Below the pieces are notes generated by a model. That model saw nothing but the letters and a program-made list of their open reading frames with translations, did no database searches and was not told the DNA's origin. Below, in pieces: positions 18,409 through 26,926 of a DNA stretch of 38,737 bases. This DNA is from Betaproteobacteria bacterium RIFCSPLOWO2_12_FULL_64_23 (GTDB lineage: Bacteria; Pseudomonadota; Gammaproteobacteria; Burkholderiales; SG8-39), in NCBI GenBank assembly GCA_001770575.1, contig MERK01000014.1, positions 1,077 through 39,813 on the forward strand, written 5' to 3'. The translations under genes and the position numbers were made by a program. The first letter of the stretch is position 1, and each line of letters starts with the position of its first letter.

Positions 18409-18517
18409 GTGGGAGCGACCTTGGTCGCGAATCATGGAATTCGCGACCAAGGTCGCTCCCACACCAAGAGGATGGGCAAACCGCTGGAATCGTTAATCGC
18501 GAGCACGCTCGCTCCCG
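18409..18517. repeat. REP pair with perfect 24-bp arms plus a third unit
   Basis: Arms at 18409-18432 (GTGGGAGCGACCTTGGTCGC, then GAAT) and 18439-18462 are perfect inverted repeats around CATGGA. Each arm holds its own small palindrome, GCGACCTTGGTCGC. The core differs from the arrays near 1.5, 2.2 and 5.6 kb, which have GCGAGCTTGCTCGC. A third unit (about 18496-18517, ATCGCGAGCACGCTCGCTCC) is closer to that other type. The block separates lolA from rarA. Confidence 0.88.
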
Positions 18518-18534
18518 CACCGGAAATCAACACC

Positions 18535-19143
18535 TCAGTCGCCGATCACGTCTGCCCCCTTGGGCGGGACAAACTTGAATAGCGCCGTGTCGAGTTTCGG
18601 ATTGCGGCGCAAGGCGGTGAATTTCAGCACCGTCGTCTGGCCGAAGCTGTCGGCCAATTCCATGATCTCCAGCCCGGAAAAACCGAAGCCCAGGCGGATG
18701 GTGTCGAAATTCGATTCTTTCTCGCGCGGCTGGGCCTCGACCCACACCAGGCCGTCTTTCTCCCCTTGGTCGCTCAGCTTGAATGCGCGCTCGATTTCCT
18801 TGCTGCCGGCGAGCAGCGCCGCCGGCGTAGAGCCGAGCGCGCGGTCCAAACGCCTCACCGTGACCTGGTTCAGGTCCTCGTCATAGATCCACACTTTGGT
18901 GCCGTCGCCGACGATCAGCTGGGCGTAAGGCTTGGCATAAGTCCAGCGGAAGCGGCCGGGGCGCGAAAAAGCCAAGGTGCCGCTGGCCTCCTGCGTCAGC
19001 TTGTGCTTGCGGTCGTAGACTTTCTGCTCGAATTCGCCCTGCGCCGACGCGGTGGCGGCAATGAAACTGTGCAGTGCATCCAGGCCGGATGCGTCTGCGC
19101 CGCCAACCGGCAGCAGCAGCGCGGCAAGCAGCAGCGCCCGCAT
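18535..19143 (-). CDS. lolA: Outer membrane lipoprotein carrier protein LolA
   Basis: LolA receives lipoproteins from LolCDE and carries them through the periplasm to LolB. This 202-residue protein has a signal peptide (residues 1-18, ending GGADA) followed by SGLDALHSFI and the half-barrel strands, including QGEFEQKVYD, GTLAFSRPGRFRWTYAKPY and LIVGDGTKVWIYDEDLNQVTV. The ATG is three bases after the ftsK stop, so the genes are almost certainly co-transcribed. It would serve lipoproteins such as BamD and the NlpC/P60 protein encoded here. Confidence 0.94.
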   Translation of the reverse strand: MRALLLAALLLPVGGADASGLDALHSFIAATASAQGEFEQKVYDRKHKLTQEASGTLAFSRPGRFRWTYAKPYAQLIVGDGTKVWIYDEDLNQVTVRRLDRALGSTPAALLAGSKEIERAFKLSDQGEKDGLVWVEAQPREKESNFDTIRLGFGFSGLEIMELADSFGQTTVLKFTALRRNPKLDTALFKFVPPKGADVIGD

Positions 19144-19146
19144 CGC

Positions 19147-21426
19147 TCAGCCCTCGGCCCGGTTGGGTACCAGCACTTCGCGGTTGCCGTTCGGCTGCAT
19201 CGCCGACACCATGCCCGCCCGCTCCATCTGCTCGATCAGGCGCGCCGCGCGGTTGTAGCCGATGCGCAGGTGCCGCTGCACCAGCGAGATGGAAGCGCGG
19301 CGCGTGCGCAATACGATCTCCACCGCCTGATCGTAAAGGGGATCGGCCTCGCCGCCCGCTTCGCCGGCGCCATTCGACTCACTGCCGGGCTCGTCCGCGT
19401 CGAGCACGCCGTCGATGTAATCGGTCTGTCCCATCTTCTTGAGATAGGCGACCACCCTGTGCACTTCGTGATCGGCGACAAAAGCCCCGTGCACGCGCTG
19501 CGGCAAGCCGGTTCCGGGCCGCAGGTAGAGCATGTCCCCCTGGCCCAGCAGCGTTTCGGCACCCATCTGGTCGAGGATGGTGCGCGAATCCACCTTGCTC
19601 GATACCTGAAACGAGATGCGCGTCGGAATGTTGGCCTTGATCAGGCCCGTGATCACGTCCACCGAGGGGCGCTGCGTCGCCAGGATGAGGTGTATGCCCG
19701 AGGCGCGCGCCTTCTGCGCCAGGCGCGCGATCAGTTCCTCCACCTTCTTCCCCACCACCATCATCAGGTCGGCGAGCTCGTCGATCACCACCACGATATA
19801 GGGCAGCGGCGCGAGGAACTGCGGTTCGCCCGTCTCCAGCGTAGACGGATCCTGCAGCGGTTGGCCCAGCTTTTCCGCCTCCGCAACTTTTGCGTTGTAA
19901 CCCGAGAGCTGGCGCACGCCCAGCCAGGACATGAGCTTGTAGCGCCGCTCCATCTCCGCCACGCACCAGTTGAGCGCGCTCGCCGCCTGCTTCATGTCGG
20001 TCACCACCGGCACCAGCAGGTGCGGGATGTCCTGGTATACGGACAGCTCCAGCATTTTCGGATCGATCAGGATCAGGCGCACCTGCCGCGGCTCGGCCTT
20101 GTACAAAAGCGACAGGATCATGGCGTTGAGGGCCACCGACTTGCCCGAGCCGGTCGTTCCCGCCACCAGCAGGTGCGGCATTCTTGCGAGGTCGGCGACC
20201 ATGGGCTTGCCGGCGATGTCCTTGCCCAGGGTCAGGACCAGCGGCGCGTGCATCTCGTGGTAGACCTCGGAGCTGAGTATCTCCGACAGGCGCACGATCT
20301 GGCGCTTCGGATTGGGAATCTCCAGCCCCATGCACGACTTGCCGGGGATGGTCTCGACCACGCGAATGCTCACCACCGACAGTGCCCGCGCCAGATCCTT
20401 CACCAGGCTCATGATCTGGCTGCCCTTGACGCCCACTGCCGGTTCGATCTCGTAGCGCGTAATGACCGGGCCCGGGTAGGCAGCCAGCACCTTCACCTGC
20501 ACGCCGAAGTCGGAGAGTTTCTTTTCGATCAGGCGCGAGGTGTATTCCAGCGTCTCGTCGCTCATCGCCTCGATGTCGCGCTGCGCCTCGTCCAGCAGCG
20601 CCAGGGGCGGCAGCGGCGTGTCGGGCAGGTCCTGGAACAGCGGCACCTGCTTTTCCTTGATCACACGCTCCGACTTGACGATCTCCACCACCGGCGCTTC
20701 GATGCGGATCGGTTCGTGGTCTTCGATAATGCGCTTCTTGTCCTTTTCCAGGATCACCCCGCGCTCGTGTGTCGCTATTTCGCCCGCCTTGCGGTCCTGC
20801 CGGCGTTGCCAGCTATACAGCACGAACGCATATGCCGATTCCAGGACCGCGCCGGTCAGTTCGATCACGCTCAGCCAGGAAACGCCGGTAAACAGGCTCG
20901 CGCCGATCGCGAACAGCGTCAGCAATATCAGCGTCGCCCCGGTAAAGCCGAAAGTGGCGGAGAAGCTGCCGCTGACCACCGCGCCCAGCATGCCGCCGGG
21001 TGCCAGCGGCAGCGTCGCCTTGAGGGTGTAAAAACGCAGCGCCTCCATGCCGCAGCTGGAAACGATCAGCAGCGCAAAGCCGGCCAGCGCGATGATCAGC
21101 GGGCGCTGGTCCAACAGACGTCTGCCGTCCAGCCGCCGGTAGCCGGCGATGACGATGTAACCGAGCAGCGCCACCAGCCAATACGCCGAAACGCCGAACA
21201 GATACAGCAGCAGTTCGGACAGCCAGGCGCCGGCGCGCCCGCCGGCGTTTCTCGCGCTCGCCGCCGCGGTACTGTGAAACCAGCCCGGATCGGACTTGTC
21301 GAAGGTAACCAGAATCAGCAACAGGTAGAGCGCCAGCGCCAGCAGCGCAAACCACTTGGATTCGCGCAGCAGGGCGGCGATTTTCCCCGGCAGGGGCGGC
21401 GTATCGGTTCGGTTCAGGGTGCGCAT
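19147..21426 (-). CDS. ftsK: DNA translocase FtsK
   Basis: This 759-residue protein anchors at the division septum through about four N-terminal membrane helices, pumps DNA and activates XerCD at dif. The linker (about residues 190-280) is short. The motor has Walker [14 protein letters not shown] and Walker B-like [13 protein letters not shown]. The C-terminal gamma domain, a winged helix that reads KOPS, is in the last ~65 residues ([38 protein letters not shown]). Start ATG 21426. It leads the ftsK-lolA-rarA-serS run. Upstream and divergent is bcsB, where many betaproteobacteria have trxB. Confidence 0.95.
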   Translation of the reverse strand: MRTLNRTDTPPLPGKIAALLRESKWFALLALALYLLLILVTFDKSDPGWFHSTAAASARNAGGRAGAWLSELLLYLFGVSAYWLVALLGYIVIAGYRRLDGRRLLDQRPLIIALAGFALLIVSSCGMEALRFYTLKATLPLAPGGMLGAVVSGSFSATFGFTGATLILLTLFAIGASLFTGVSWLSVIELTGAVLESAYAFVLYSWQRRQDRKAGEIATHERGVILEKDKKRIIEDHEPIRIEAPVVEIVKSERVIKEKQVPLFQDLPDTPLPPLALLDEAQRDIEAMSDETLEYTSRLIEKKLSDFGVQVKVLAAYPGPVITRYEIEPAVGVKGSQIMSLVKDLARALSVVSIRVVETIPGKSCMGLEIPNPKRQIVRLSEILSSEVYHEMHAPLVLTLGKDIAGKPMVADLARMPHLLVAGTTGSGKSVALNAMILSLLYKAEPRQVRLILIDPKMLELSVYQDIPHLLVPVVTDMKQAASALNWCVAEMERRYKLMSWLGVRQLSGYNAKVAEAEKLGQPLQDPSTLETGEPQFLAPLPYIVVVIDELADLMMVVGKKVEELIARLAQKARASGIHLILATQRPSVDVITGLIKANIPTRISFQVSSKVDSRTILDQMGAETLLGQGDMLYLRPGTGLPQRVHGAFVADHEVHRVVAYLKKMGQTDYIDGVLDADEPGSESNGAGEAGGEADPLYDQAVEIVLRTRRASISLVQRHLRIGYNRAARLIEQMERAGMVSAMQPNGNREVLVPNRAEG

Positions 21427-21604
21427 GTTCTGGCAGGCGTCAATTCGGGCATTTTACCCGCTTGGCCGCTCGCGCACCGAAGCATCGCCGCAGCAGCCGG
21501 AAATAAAACTCCCCGCGCGCCAGTCACGCTGGTGTCAGGTACGGAAGCCTTCTAGCGGGTCCGTTTTACGATATAGTGTCGTCGCCAGATTTCAGAATGA
21601 CACG

Positions 21605-23800
21605 ATGAAGCACATTGGATGGGCCCGGAAATCCCCGGGAGGCGCGCTGCCGCAGGCTGCCTTGCCGGTTCTTCAGCTCCTCGTACTCGTCGCGGCGCTG
21701 GCGCTCCTTTCCGCGGCCCGCGCCGAGACCATCAAGCTGCCGCTGCAGAAGCTGAGCGCCCAGCCGACGATGGAGCTGCGCTGCGTCAGCGACGCGAAGT
21801 CCATCGATATCCCGATACCCGAGCGCTGGGCGGTGCGCAGCATCAGCGTGCAGCTGCGCTACATGCTCTCGATGAACATGGTGTCGGAGAATTCGCAGCT
21901 GCTGGTCCTCATGAACAACGTGGCGATCGGGCAGGCGAGGCTCAATGCGCAGGCGCCCGATGTATCGCTCGGCGTGACGGTCCCCGTCAACCTCGTCGTG
22001 CCGGGGTACAACCGGCTCACGTTCCAGGTCGTCCAGCATTATTCGCGCAACAAGTGCGAGGCGCCCTGCGCGCCAGACCTCTGGACCTCGATCAACCTCG
22101 CTGAGTCGTTCGTCCAGATCGACTATTCGCTCAAGCCGGTGCCGCTGCAGCTTTCGGCGCTGTCGAGCGCCGTGTTCGACCCGCGCATCCTGCCGCGGGG
22201 CGAAGTAAACGTTATCACCGAGGATCTTTCGGCCGAGCGCCTCACCGTCGCGAGCATCGTCGCGTCGGGAATAGCGCGGCGTTTCGACTACCGCAACGTT
22301 GTCTTTCACGTGTCCGACCGGATCCGCCCCGGCATGGACAACGCACTGGTCGGGGGACGCGCCTTCGTCGACCAATTTCTCGAGCGCAATGGGGTACCCA
22401 CGCGCGCGATCGACGGAGGATATCTGCGGCTTTTGCACCTTCCGGGCGGCGAAAAGGGCGCCGATCCGAGGCACGTCCTGCTGGTCGTGTCGGGCGCGGA
22501 CGCGAATGCCGAGAAAATCGCCGCCGTAACCTTCGCGAACATCACGTTTCCGTTTCCCGGCGGAGACGAGCTCAAGGCATACGAATTTTCACTTCCCGGG
22601 CTGGCGAAATACTCGGGGCGACACGTCCTGACGGCGGGGCGGTCGTACGATTTCAAGACGCTCAATCTCCCGACGCTGTCGTTCAAGGGGCTCAATCCGG
22701 GCCCGCGCGAGCTGACGTTCCGGCTGCCGGCGGACTTTTACATCCGGCCGAACCACTACGCGAAGCTGTCGCTGCAGTTCGCCTACGGCGCGGGGATGCG
22801 CTCCGCCGACTCCTCGTTGGTCGTGGGTGTGAACGGGCGCGGCGTGCGTGCGATAGCGCTTGCCCGCGAGGGAGGGGATTTCATCGAGCGCTACGAACTC
22901 GACGTCCCGACCTACGTTTTCAAGCCGGGCCCGAACACGATCAGCTTCACCCCGCATTTCTCGGTCACGGGCGAGATCTGCGACTTGCTGCAGACCGACG
23001 GCCTGTTCCTTACGCTATTCGATAACTCGACGCTCAAGTTTCCCGATATGCCGCATTTCGTCGAGATGCCCAGGATCGACCTGTTCATGTACAACGGGTT
23101 TCCGTTCACGCGCTGGCCGGATGGTTTCGAGACCTCAGTCCTGCTCGGCGAGAAAGATCCGAATCTCGCCGCGGCGGCGTTCAACCTCGTCGGCATGATC
23201 ACGCAGAAGAACGGCTTCCCGCTGTTCGGGACCCAGATTACCTACGGAACGCCGCGTCCCGGCGAGGTGTTGGCGCTCGGGCGCATTGGCACGCTGCCGG
23301 AGGCGCTGCGGCAGGCCGCGCCGTTTAACGCCGAGACGGCTGCGATGGTGCCCTATCCGGTGGTGCGCACCTGGGAAAACGAGGTGAAACTTGCCTACAG
23401 CAAGCAGTCCGGGGCGCTCGGTTCGGGCCGGGCGCTGCTGACCATGTTCCAGTCGCCGTCCCAGCCGGGCCGGACCGTGCTCATGCTGACCGGCGAGACG
23501 ATCGACGACGTGCTTGCGGGAAGCGAGGCGATGCTCGACCCCGCCGTGCAGGCACGTGGCGTCGGGGATGTCGTTCTGATCGAGCGCGCCGAGCCCGAGC
23601 ACAAGGTCACCGCGCTCAGCGTATCGGCGCGCTACGTCACGGGCGAGCGGGGACGTTTCTCGGCGTTCGAGTCCTTCCTTTACACGAATCCCTGGCTCTA
23701 CTACGCGGCGATCGGACTCGCCTCGATGCTCTTCCTGCTCGGCCTTTATCTCTGGCTGCGGGTACGCCGCTCGCGCAAGATCGGCGCGGCGAAGGAATGA
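21605..23800 (+). CDS. bcsB: Cellulose synthase periplasmic subunit BcsB
   Basis: BcsB is the periplasmic, membrane-anchored partner that BcsA needs for cellulose synthesis and that guides the glucan outward. From ATG 21605 the 731-residue product has a signal peptide (about 1-41, ending SAARAE), the BcsB domain with the carbohydrate-binding and flavodoxin-like repeats, and one C-terminal membrane helix (WLYYAAIGLASMLFLLGLYLWL) followed by a basic tail. A possible -10, TATAGT, lies at 21572-21577. The upstream ORF extension overlaps the ftsK start and is rejected. Unusually, the gene faces the rest of the cluster: its stop is two bases from that of the convergent cyclase gene. Confidence 0.92.
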   Translation: MKHIGWARKSPGGALPQAALPVLQLLVLVAALALLSAARAETIKLPLQKLSAQPTMELRCVSDAKSIDIPIPERWAVRSISVQLRYMLSMNMVSENSQLLVLMNNVAIGQARLNAQAPDVSLGVTVPVNLVVPGYNRLTFQVVQHYSRNKCEAPCAPDLWTSINLAESFVQIDYSLKPVPLQLSALSSAVFDPRILPRGEVNVITEDLSAERLTVASIVASGIARRFDYRNVVFHVSDRIRPGMDNALVGGRAFVDQFLERNGVPTRAIDGGYLRLLHLPGGEKGADPRHVLLVVSGADANAEKIAAVTFANITFPFPGGDELKAYEFSLPGLAKYSGRHVLTAGRSYDFKTLNLPTLSFKGLNPGPRELTFRLPADFYIRPNHYAKLSLQFAYGAGMRSADSSLVVGVNGRGVRAIALAREGGDFIERYELDVPTYVFKPGPNTISFTPHFSVTGEICDLLQTDGLFLTLFDNSTLKFPDMPHFVEMPRIDLFMYNGFPFTRWPDGFETSVLLGEKDPNLAAAAFNLVGMITQKNGFPLFGTQITYGTPRPGEVLALGRIGTLPEALRQAAPFNAETAAMVPYPVVRTWENEVKLAYSKQSGALGSGRALLTMFQSPSQPGRTVLMLTGETIDDVLAGSEAMLDPAVQARGVGDVVLIERAEPEHKVTALSVSARYVTGERGRFSAFESFLYTNPWLYYAAIGLASMLFLLGLYLWLRVRRSRKIGAAKE

Positions 23801-23802
23801 CG

Positions 23803-24627
23803 CTACCTTGTGTTCTGCGGCGTGACGCTCTGCTGGATCGAGCGCGTATCCTCGACTCCAACGGTCCCGCGCGTGCTGGCGAACCAGGTCACGACGGCGA
23901 GCGCGAGCAGCGGCACCACGATCATGAGCGCTAGCTTCCACGCCGGTGTCGCCTTCCTGCCCACGAGCGCCGCCGAGGCGGGCTGCTCACCGCGGCGGTC
24001 CTGCTCGATCTCCGCGGGATTCCAGAACGCGCGGTAGGCGCGGAACCGCTCCTGCTTTCCCTTGAGGGAGATGTCGCGCGCGTAGCGGCAGTAGATCTCC
24101 GTCTTGTTCTCCAGCGCGTCGTAGGTCGCCTCCGACAGGAGAATCTCACCGGGCGATGCGGACGATTCGAAGCGCGACGCGGTGTTGACCGTGTCTCCGA
24201 AGATATCGTTGTGATCGAGTATGGCTTCACCGGTATGCAGCCCGATGCGCACCAGAACCGGCTTTTTATGGCGCGCCTCAACGTTGTATTCGTCCATCGC
24301 GCGCTGGATCTGGACCGACGCGCGAAGCGCATCCAGCGCGCCCTGGTAATGCGCGAGCACGCCGTCGCCGATCGTCTTGACCAACGTGCCCGCGTGCGCG
24401 CCGATGGCCCTGGCGACGATGTCGTGGTAACGCTTGAGCAGCGCGCGCGAGGCGATGTCGCCCTGCGACTCGGTCAACGCGGTCGAGCCGCTGAGGTCGG
24501 TGAACATGACCGTGAGCCGCTTCGTGAAGCGCTCGCGAACGAGCTTCTCCAGCTGCTCTCGCTGCTCGAGCAGGGCGTCGATGTCGTCGGTGTCCGGATC
24601 GCCCGGTCTGCGCGGTTCGTCGCTCAC
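23803..24627 (-). CDS. Class III adenylate cyclase with C-terminal membrane anchor
   Basis: This 274-residue protein probably makes cAMP from ATP. After an N-terminal coiled coil (about residues 14-34) comes a class III cyclase domain with metal ligands Asp44 (FTDLSGST) and Asp88 (KTIGDGV), specificity residues Lys84 and Asp141 (DIFG; the pair typical of adenylate, not guanylate, cyclases), Asn148 and transition-state Arg152 (VNTASR). The set is complete. One membrane helix (about 231-250) near the C terminus would anchor the catalytic domain on the cytoplasmic side with a ~24-residue periplasmic tail. The start is GTG 24627, overlapping the bcsA TGA as GTGA, so translation is probably coupled. 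Substrate choice is inferred from residues only. Confidence 0.85.
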   Translation of the reverse strand: MSDEPRRPGDPDTDDIDALLEQREQLEKLVRERFTKRLTVMFTDLSGSTALTESQGDIASRALLKRYHDIVARAIGAHAGTLVKTIGDGVLAHYQGALDALRASVQIQRAMDEYNVEARHKKPVLVRIGLHTGEAILDHNDIFGDTVNTASRFESSASPGEILLSEATYDALENKTEIYCRYARDISLKGKQERFRAYRAFWNPAEIEQDRRGEQPASAALVGRKATPAWKLALMIVVPLLALAVVTWFASTRGTVGVEDTRSIQQSVTPQNTR

Positions 24628-26888
24628 TTGGATTCCCCTCCACGTGGATCGGCACGCGCCGGCGCCGGCGCGAACAGGCCCGCAGCGATCCATCGCCACG
24701 CCGACGCGGCGGCGCCAGCGAGGAACGAAAGCGTCGTCTGCAAAAAAGCCTTCACGCCCATTCCGAGGAGCACCCACATGAGTCGCAGCGTGCCCCCGTA
24801 CTGGGCGCGCTCGCCCCACAGTTCGACCCAGCGGCCGCTGTCGCCGTAGACGAAGCTCACGATCTGCGCATAGTTCATCTTGGTCACCAAGAACTCGACG
24901 CCGCAGGCGCAGCGCTCGCCTGCCTGGTGGACACGCTGCACAGTACCGGGTATCTGGTGCACGTTACCGTAGCTGTCGCGCGTCCGCAACTCGACCCTGT
25001 CCATATTGTGGATCCGGCCCGAGGCAAAGAACTCGACGCCGACCCCGGTGAGTGAGATGTCATTCATCTCCCCGGTGAGGAGTTCCCCGGTGCGTTCGAT
25101 CCTGATGGCGACCGGGCCGCGCGCCTGGATGCGGTGGTGGAGACGCACCTGGCGGCGTTCCCAGAACGCCCCCATCGTCACCAGGCCGAGATACAGGTTG
25201 TAGGCGCTCCAGCTCATCGTCACGGCGAGGATGTCGCGGTAGGTGGGATATTGCGACCATTTCACGCAGCCCAGACCGAGCGCGAGCAGGTTGACGCCGA
25301 CCACGAGGTAGAACGTGACCGCCATCGGGTTAAGAACCTCGCTGCCGAGTTTGAGCTCCTTCGGTGTCACCTTGAAGCTGGGCGCGCGCGGGTCGGCGAT
25401 CGTGCGGAGCACTGCGGGCAGGAGAGACAGCGACTGCACGCTCTCGTAGATCTCCGAGAAGAACGGCTGCCGCGCGGCTGAGTAAAGAAAGTGCATGACC
25501 ACGAACGTCGCGAGCACATGCGGCACCGCATACGCGAGCACCTGGCCGCTCGAGGCGTGGTAGATGCTCAGTCCGAAGATGAGGAACGCCGACGGCGCGA
25601 AGTAGTAGACCACGCGCGCCAGGCTGAAGAACCAGAAGAAGCAGGAGTTGAAATAGCAAAGTCGCTGAGCAAAGGAGAGACCGCGGGCGAACAACGGGTT
25701 GTTGATGATGAACAGCTGCACCATGCCCTGCGCCCAGCGAGTGCGTTGCATGATGTAGCCGTCGTACGACTCGGGCGAGAGCCCGCAGACCATCGGTCGG
25801 CGGATGTACACGCTGTTGTAGCCCCGGCAGTGCAATGCGAAGGCGGTTTCGGCGTCCTCGGTGATGGTGTCGCCCGACACGCCGCCCACTTCTTCCAGGC
25901 AGCTTCGCCGCATCAGCGCGGCCGAGCCGCAGAAGTAGCTCGCGTTCCAGAAGTTGAGTCCGCGGTGGATCACGCGGTAGAAGATGTCACCCTCGTCGGG
26001 AACGGCGCCCCGTGACGACGCGTTCTTGTCGACCGGCGCCGGGTTGATGAAAAAATGCGGCATCTGCACCAGGAACAGCCGAGGGTCGGCGACGAAGTGC
26101 CCTGCGGTGTTGAGCAGGATGTCCTTCGTCGGCACGTGATCGCAGTCGAGAAACAGGATCAGCTCGCCCTTCGTCTGGCCAAGCGCGTGGTTCAGATTGC
26201 CCGCCTTTGCCGAGGCGTTCGTCTCGCGCGTGAGGTAGCCCGCACCCAGCTCGCGCGCGAGCCGCATGAGCGCGTATCGGCGCTCCCATGCGGCCGCGCC
26301 CCGGTCAGGGTCGTTCCGCCTCGCCAGCGTACCGCCGTCATCGAGGACGTAGACGTTGAGCTTGTCACGGGGGTAGTCGATCTGGGTCGCGGCGATCACG
26401 GTCACGCGGACGAGTTCCTCGGGCTCGTTGTAGGTCGGGATGTAGACGTCGACCGTCGGCCAGCTGTCGCGGTCCTCCGGCAGCGCGATCGACTCGGTGG
26501 TCAGCGGCCAAAGATTGACGAACATGCCGAGGAAGTACACGATGATCGCGTACACCTCCACGAGATAGAGCAGCGCCATGCCAAGGAAGTCGAACGGCCC
26601 GGTAAAGACCAGCGTCTCGGAGGTGCGCCACCACAGGTAGCGCATCGCGACGAAGCCGCCGAGGAGAAAAAAGACGATCCGCCAGGGCATGCGCTGGAAC
26701 CGCCTCATGCGACACAGGACAAAGAGGGTCGCGAGCGCGCCCCATCCCGCGGCCATCTGCACCCACTGCTCGAAATGGCGTTCGCCAAGCAGCAGCAGAA
26801 ACAGCATCGATGCCGTCGCGGCAACGGTCAGCAGCGCGGGCGCGGCCGCAGGGTGCTGCCCGGCGCGATCGAGCAACCGTCCGAGCAT
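24624..26888 (-). CDS. bcsA: Cellulose synthase catalytic subunit BcsA (UDP-forming)
   Basis: BcsA polymerises UDP-glucose to beta-1,4-glucan and threads it through its own membrane channel. The 754-residue product has N-terminal helices, a GT2 domain with Asp184 (VLDDGG), DCD 248-250, TED 353-355 with the catalytic Asp, and QRTRW 381-385, then the gating loop FKVTPK (505-510) and a PilZ domain. The PilZ domain keeps both c-di-GMP motifs: R582xxxR586 (RLHHR) and D610xSxxG615 (DISLTG). Synthesis should therefore need c-di-GMP. ATG 26888 is chosen because upstream residues overlap bcsC. The cyclase gene overlaps the stop; bcsC ends 38 bp before the start. BcsB is a separate protein, not fused. 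Confidence 0.96.
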   Translation of the reverse strand: MLGRLLDRAGQHPAAAPALLTVAATASMLFLLLLGERHFEQWVQMAAGWGALATLFVLCRMRRFQRMPWRIVFFLLGGFVAMRYLWWRTSETLVFTGPFDFLGMALLYLVEVYAIIVYFLGMFVNLWPLTTESIALPEDRDSWPTVDVYIPTYNEPEELVRVTVIAATQIDYPRDKLNVYVLDDGGTLARRNDPDRGAAAWERRYALMRLARELGAGYLTRETNASAKAGNLNHALGQTKGELILFLDCDHVPTKDILLNTAGHFVADPRLFLVQMPHFFINPAPVDKNASSRGAVPDEGDIFYRVIHRGLNFWNASYFCGSAALMRRSCLEEVGGVSGDTITEDAETAFALHCRGYNSVYIRRPMVCGLSPESYDGYIMQRTRWAQGMVQLFIINNPLFARGLSFAQRLCYFNSCFFWFFSLARVVYYFAPSAFLIFGLSIYHASSGQVLAYAVPHVLATFVVMHFLYSAARQPFFSEIYESVQSLSLLPAVLRTIADPRAPSFKVTPKELKLGSEVLNPMAVTFYLVVGVNLLALGLGCVKWSQYPTYRDILAVTMSWSAYNLYLGLVTMGAFWERRQVRLHHRIQARGPVAIRIERTGELLTGEMNDISLTGVGVEFFASGRIHNMDRVELRTRDSYGNVHQIPGTVQRVHQAGERCACGVEFLVTKMNYAQIVSFVYGDSGRWVELWGERAQYGGTLRLMWVLLGMGVKAFLQTTLSFLAGAAASAWRWIAAGLFAPAPARADPRGGESK

Positions 26889-26926
26889 CCCCCTGCCTCC
26901 GTTCCGCGCGGTCGATTTCGGCGCGC

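Noticed and set aside
18766..21555. 929-codon plus-strand ORF opposite ftsK
   Set aside because: It is the antisense shadow of ftsK and lolA in GC-rich DNA, rich in His/Arg/Gln, with no motif.
21577..21604. GTGTC...GACAC inverted pair before bcsB as a CRP operator
   Set aside because: The arms are only five bases, 18 apart, and do not match TGTGA-N6-TCACA.
24624..24819. Upstream start for the cyclase at 24819
   Set aside because: Residues before the GTG at 24627 are bcsA in another frame; the GTGA overlap and family length favour 24627.
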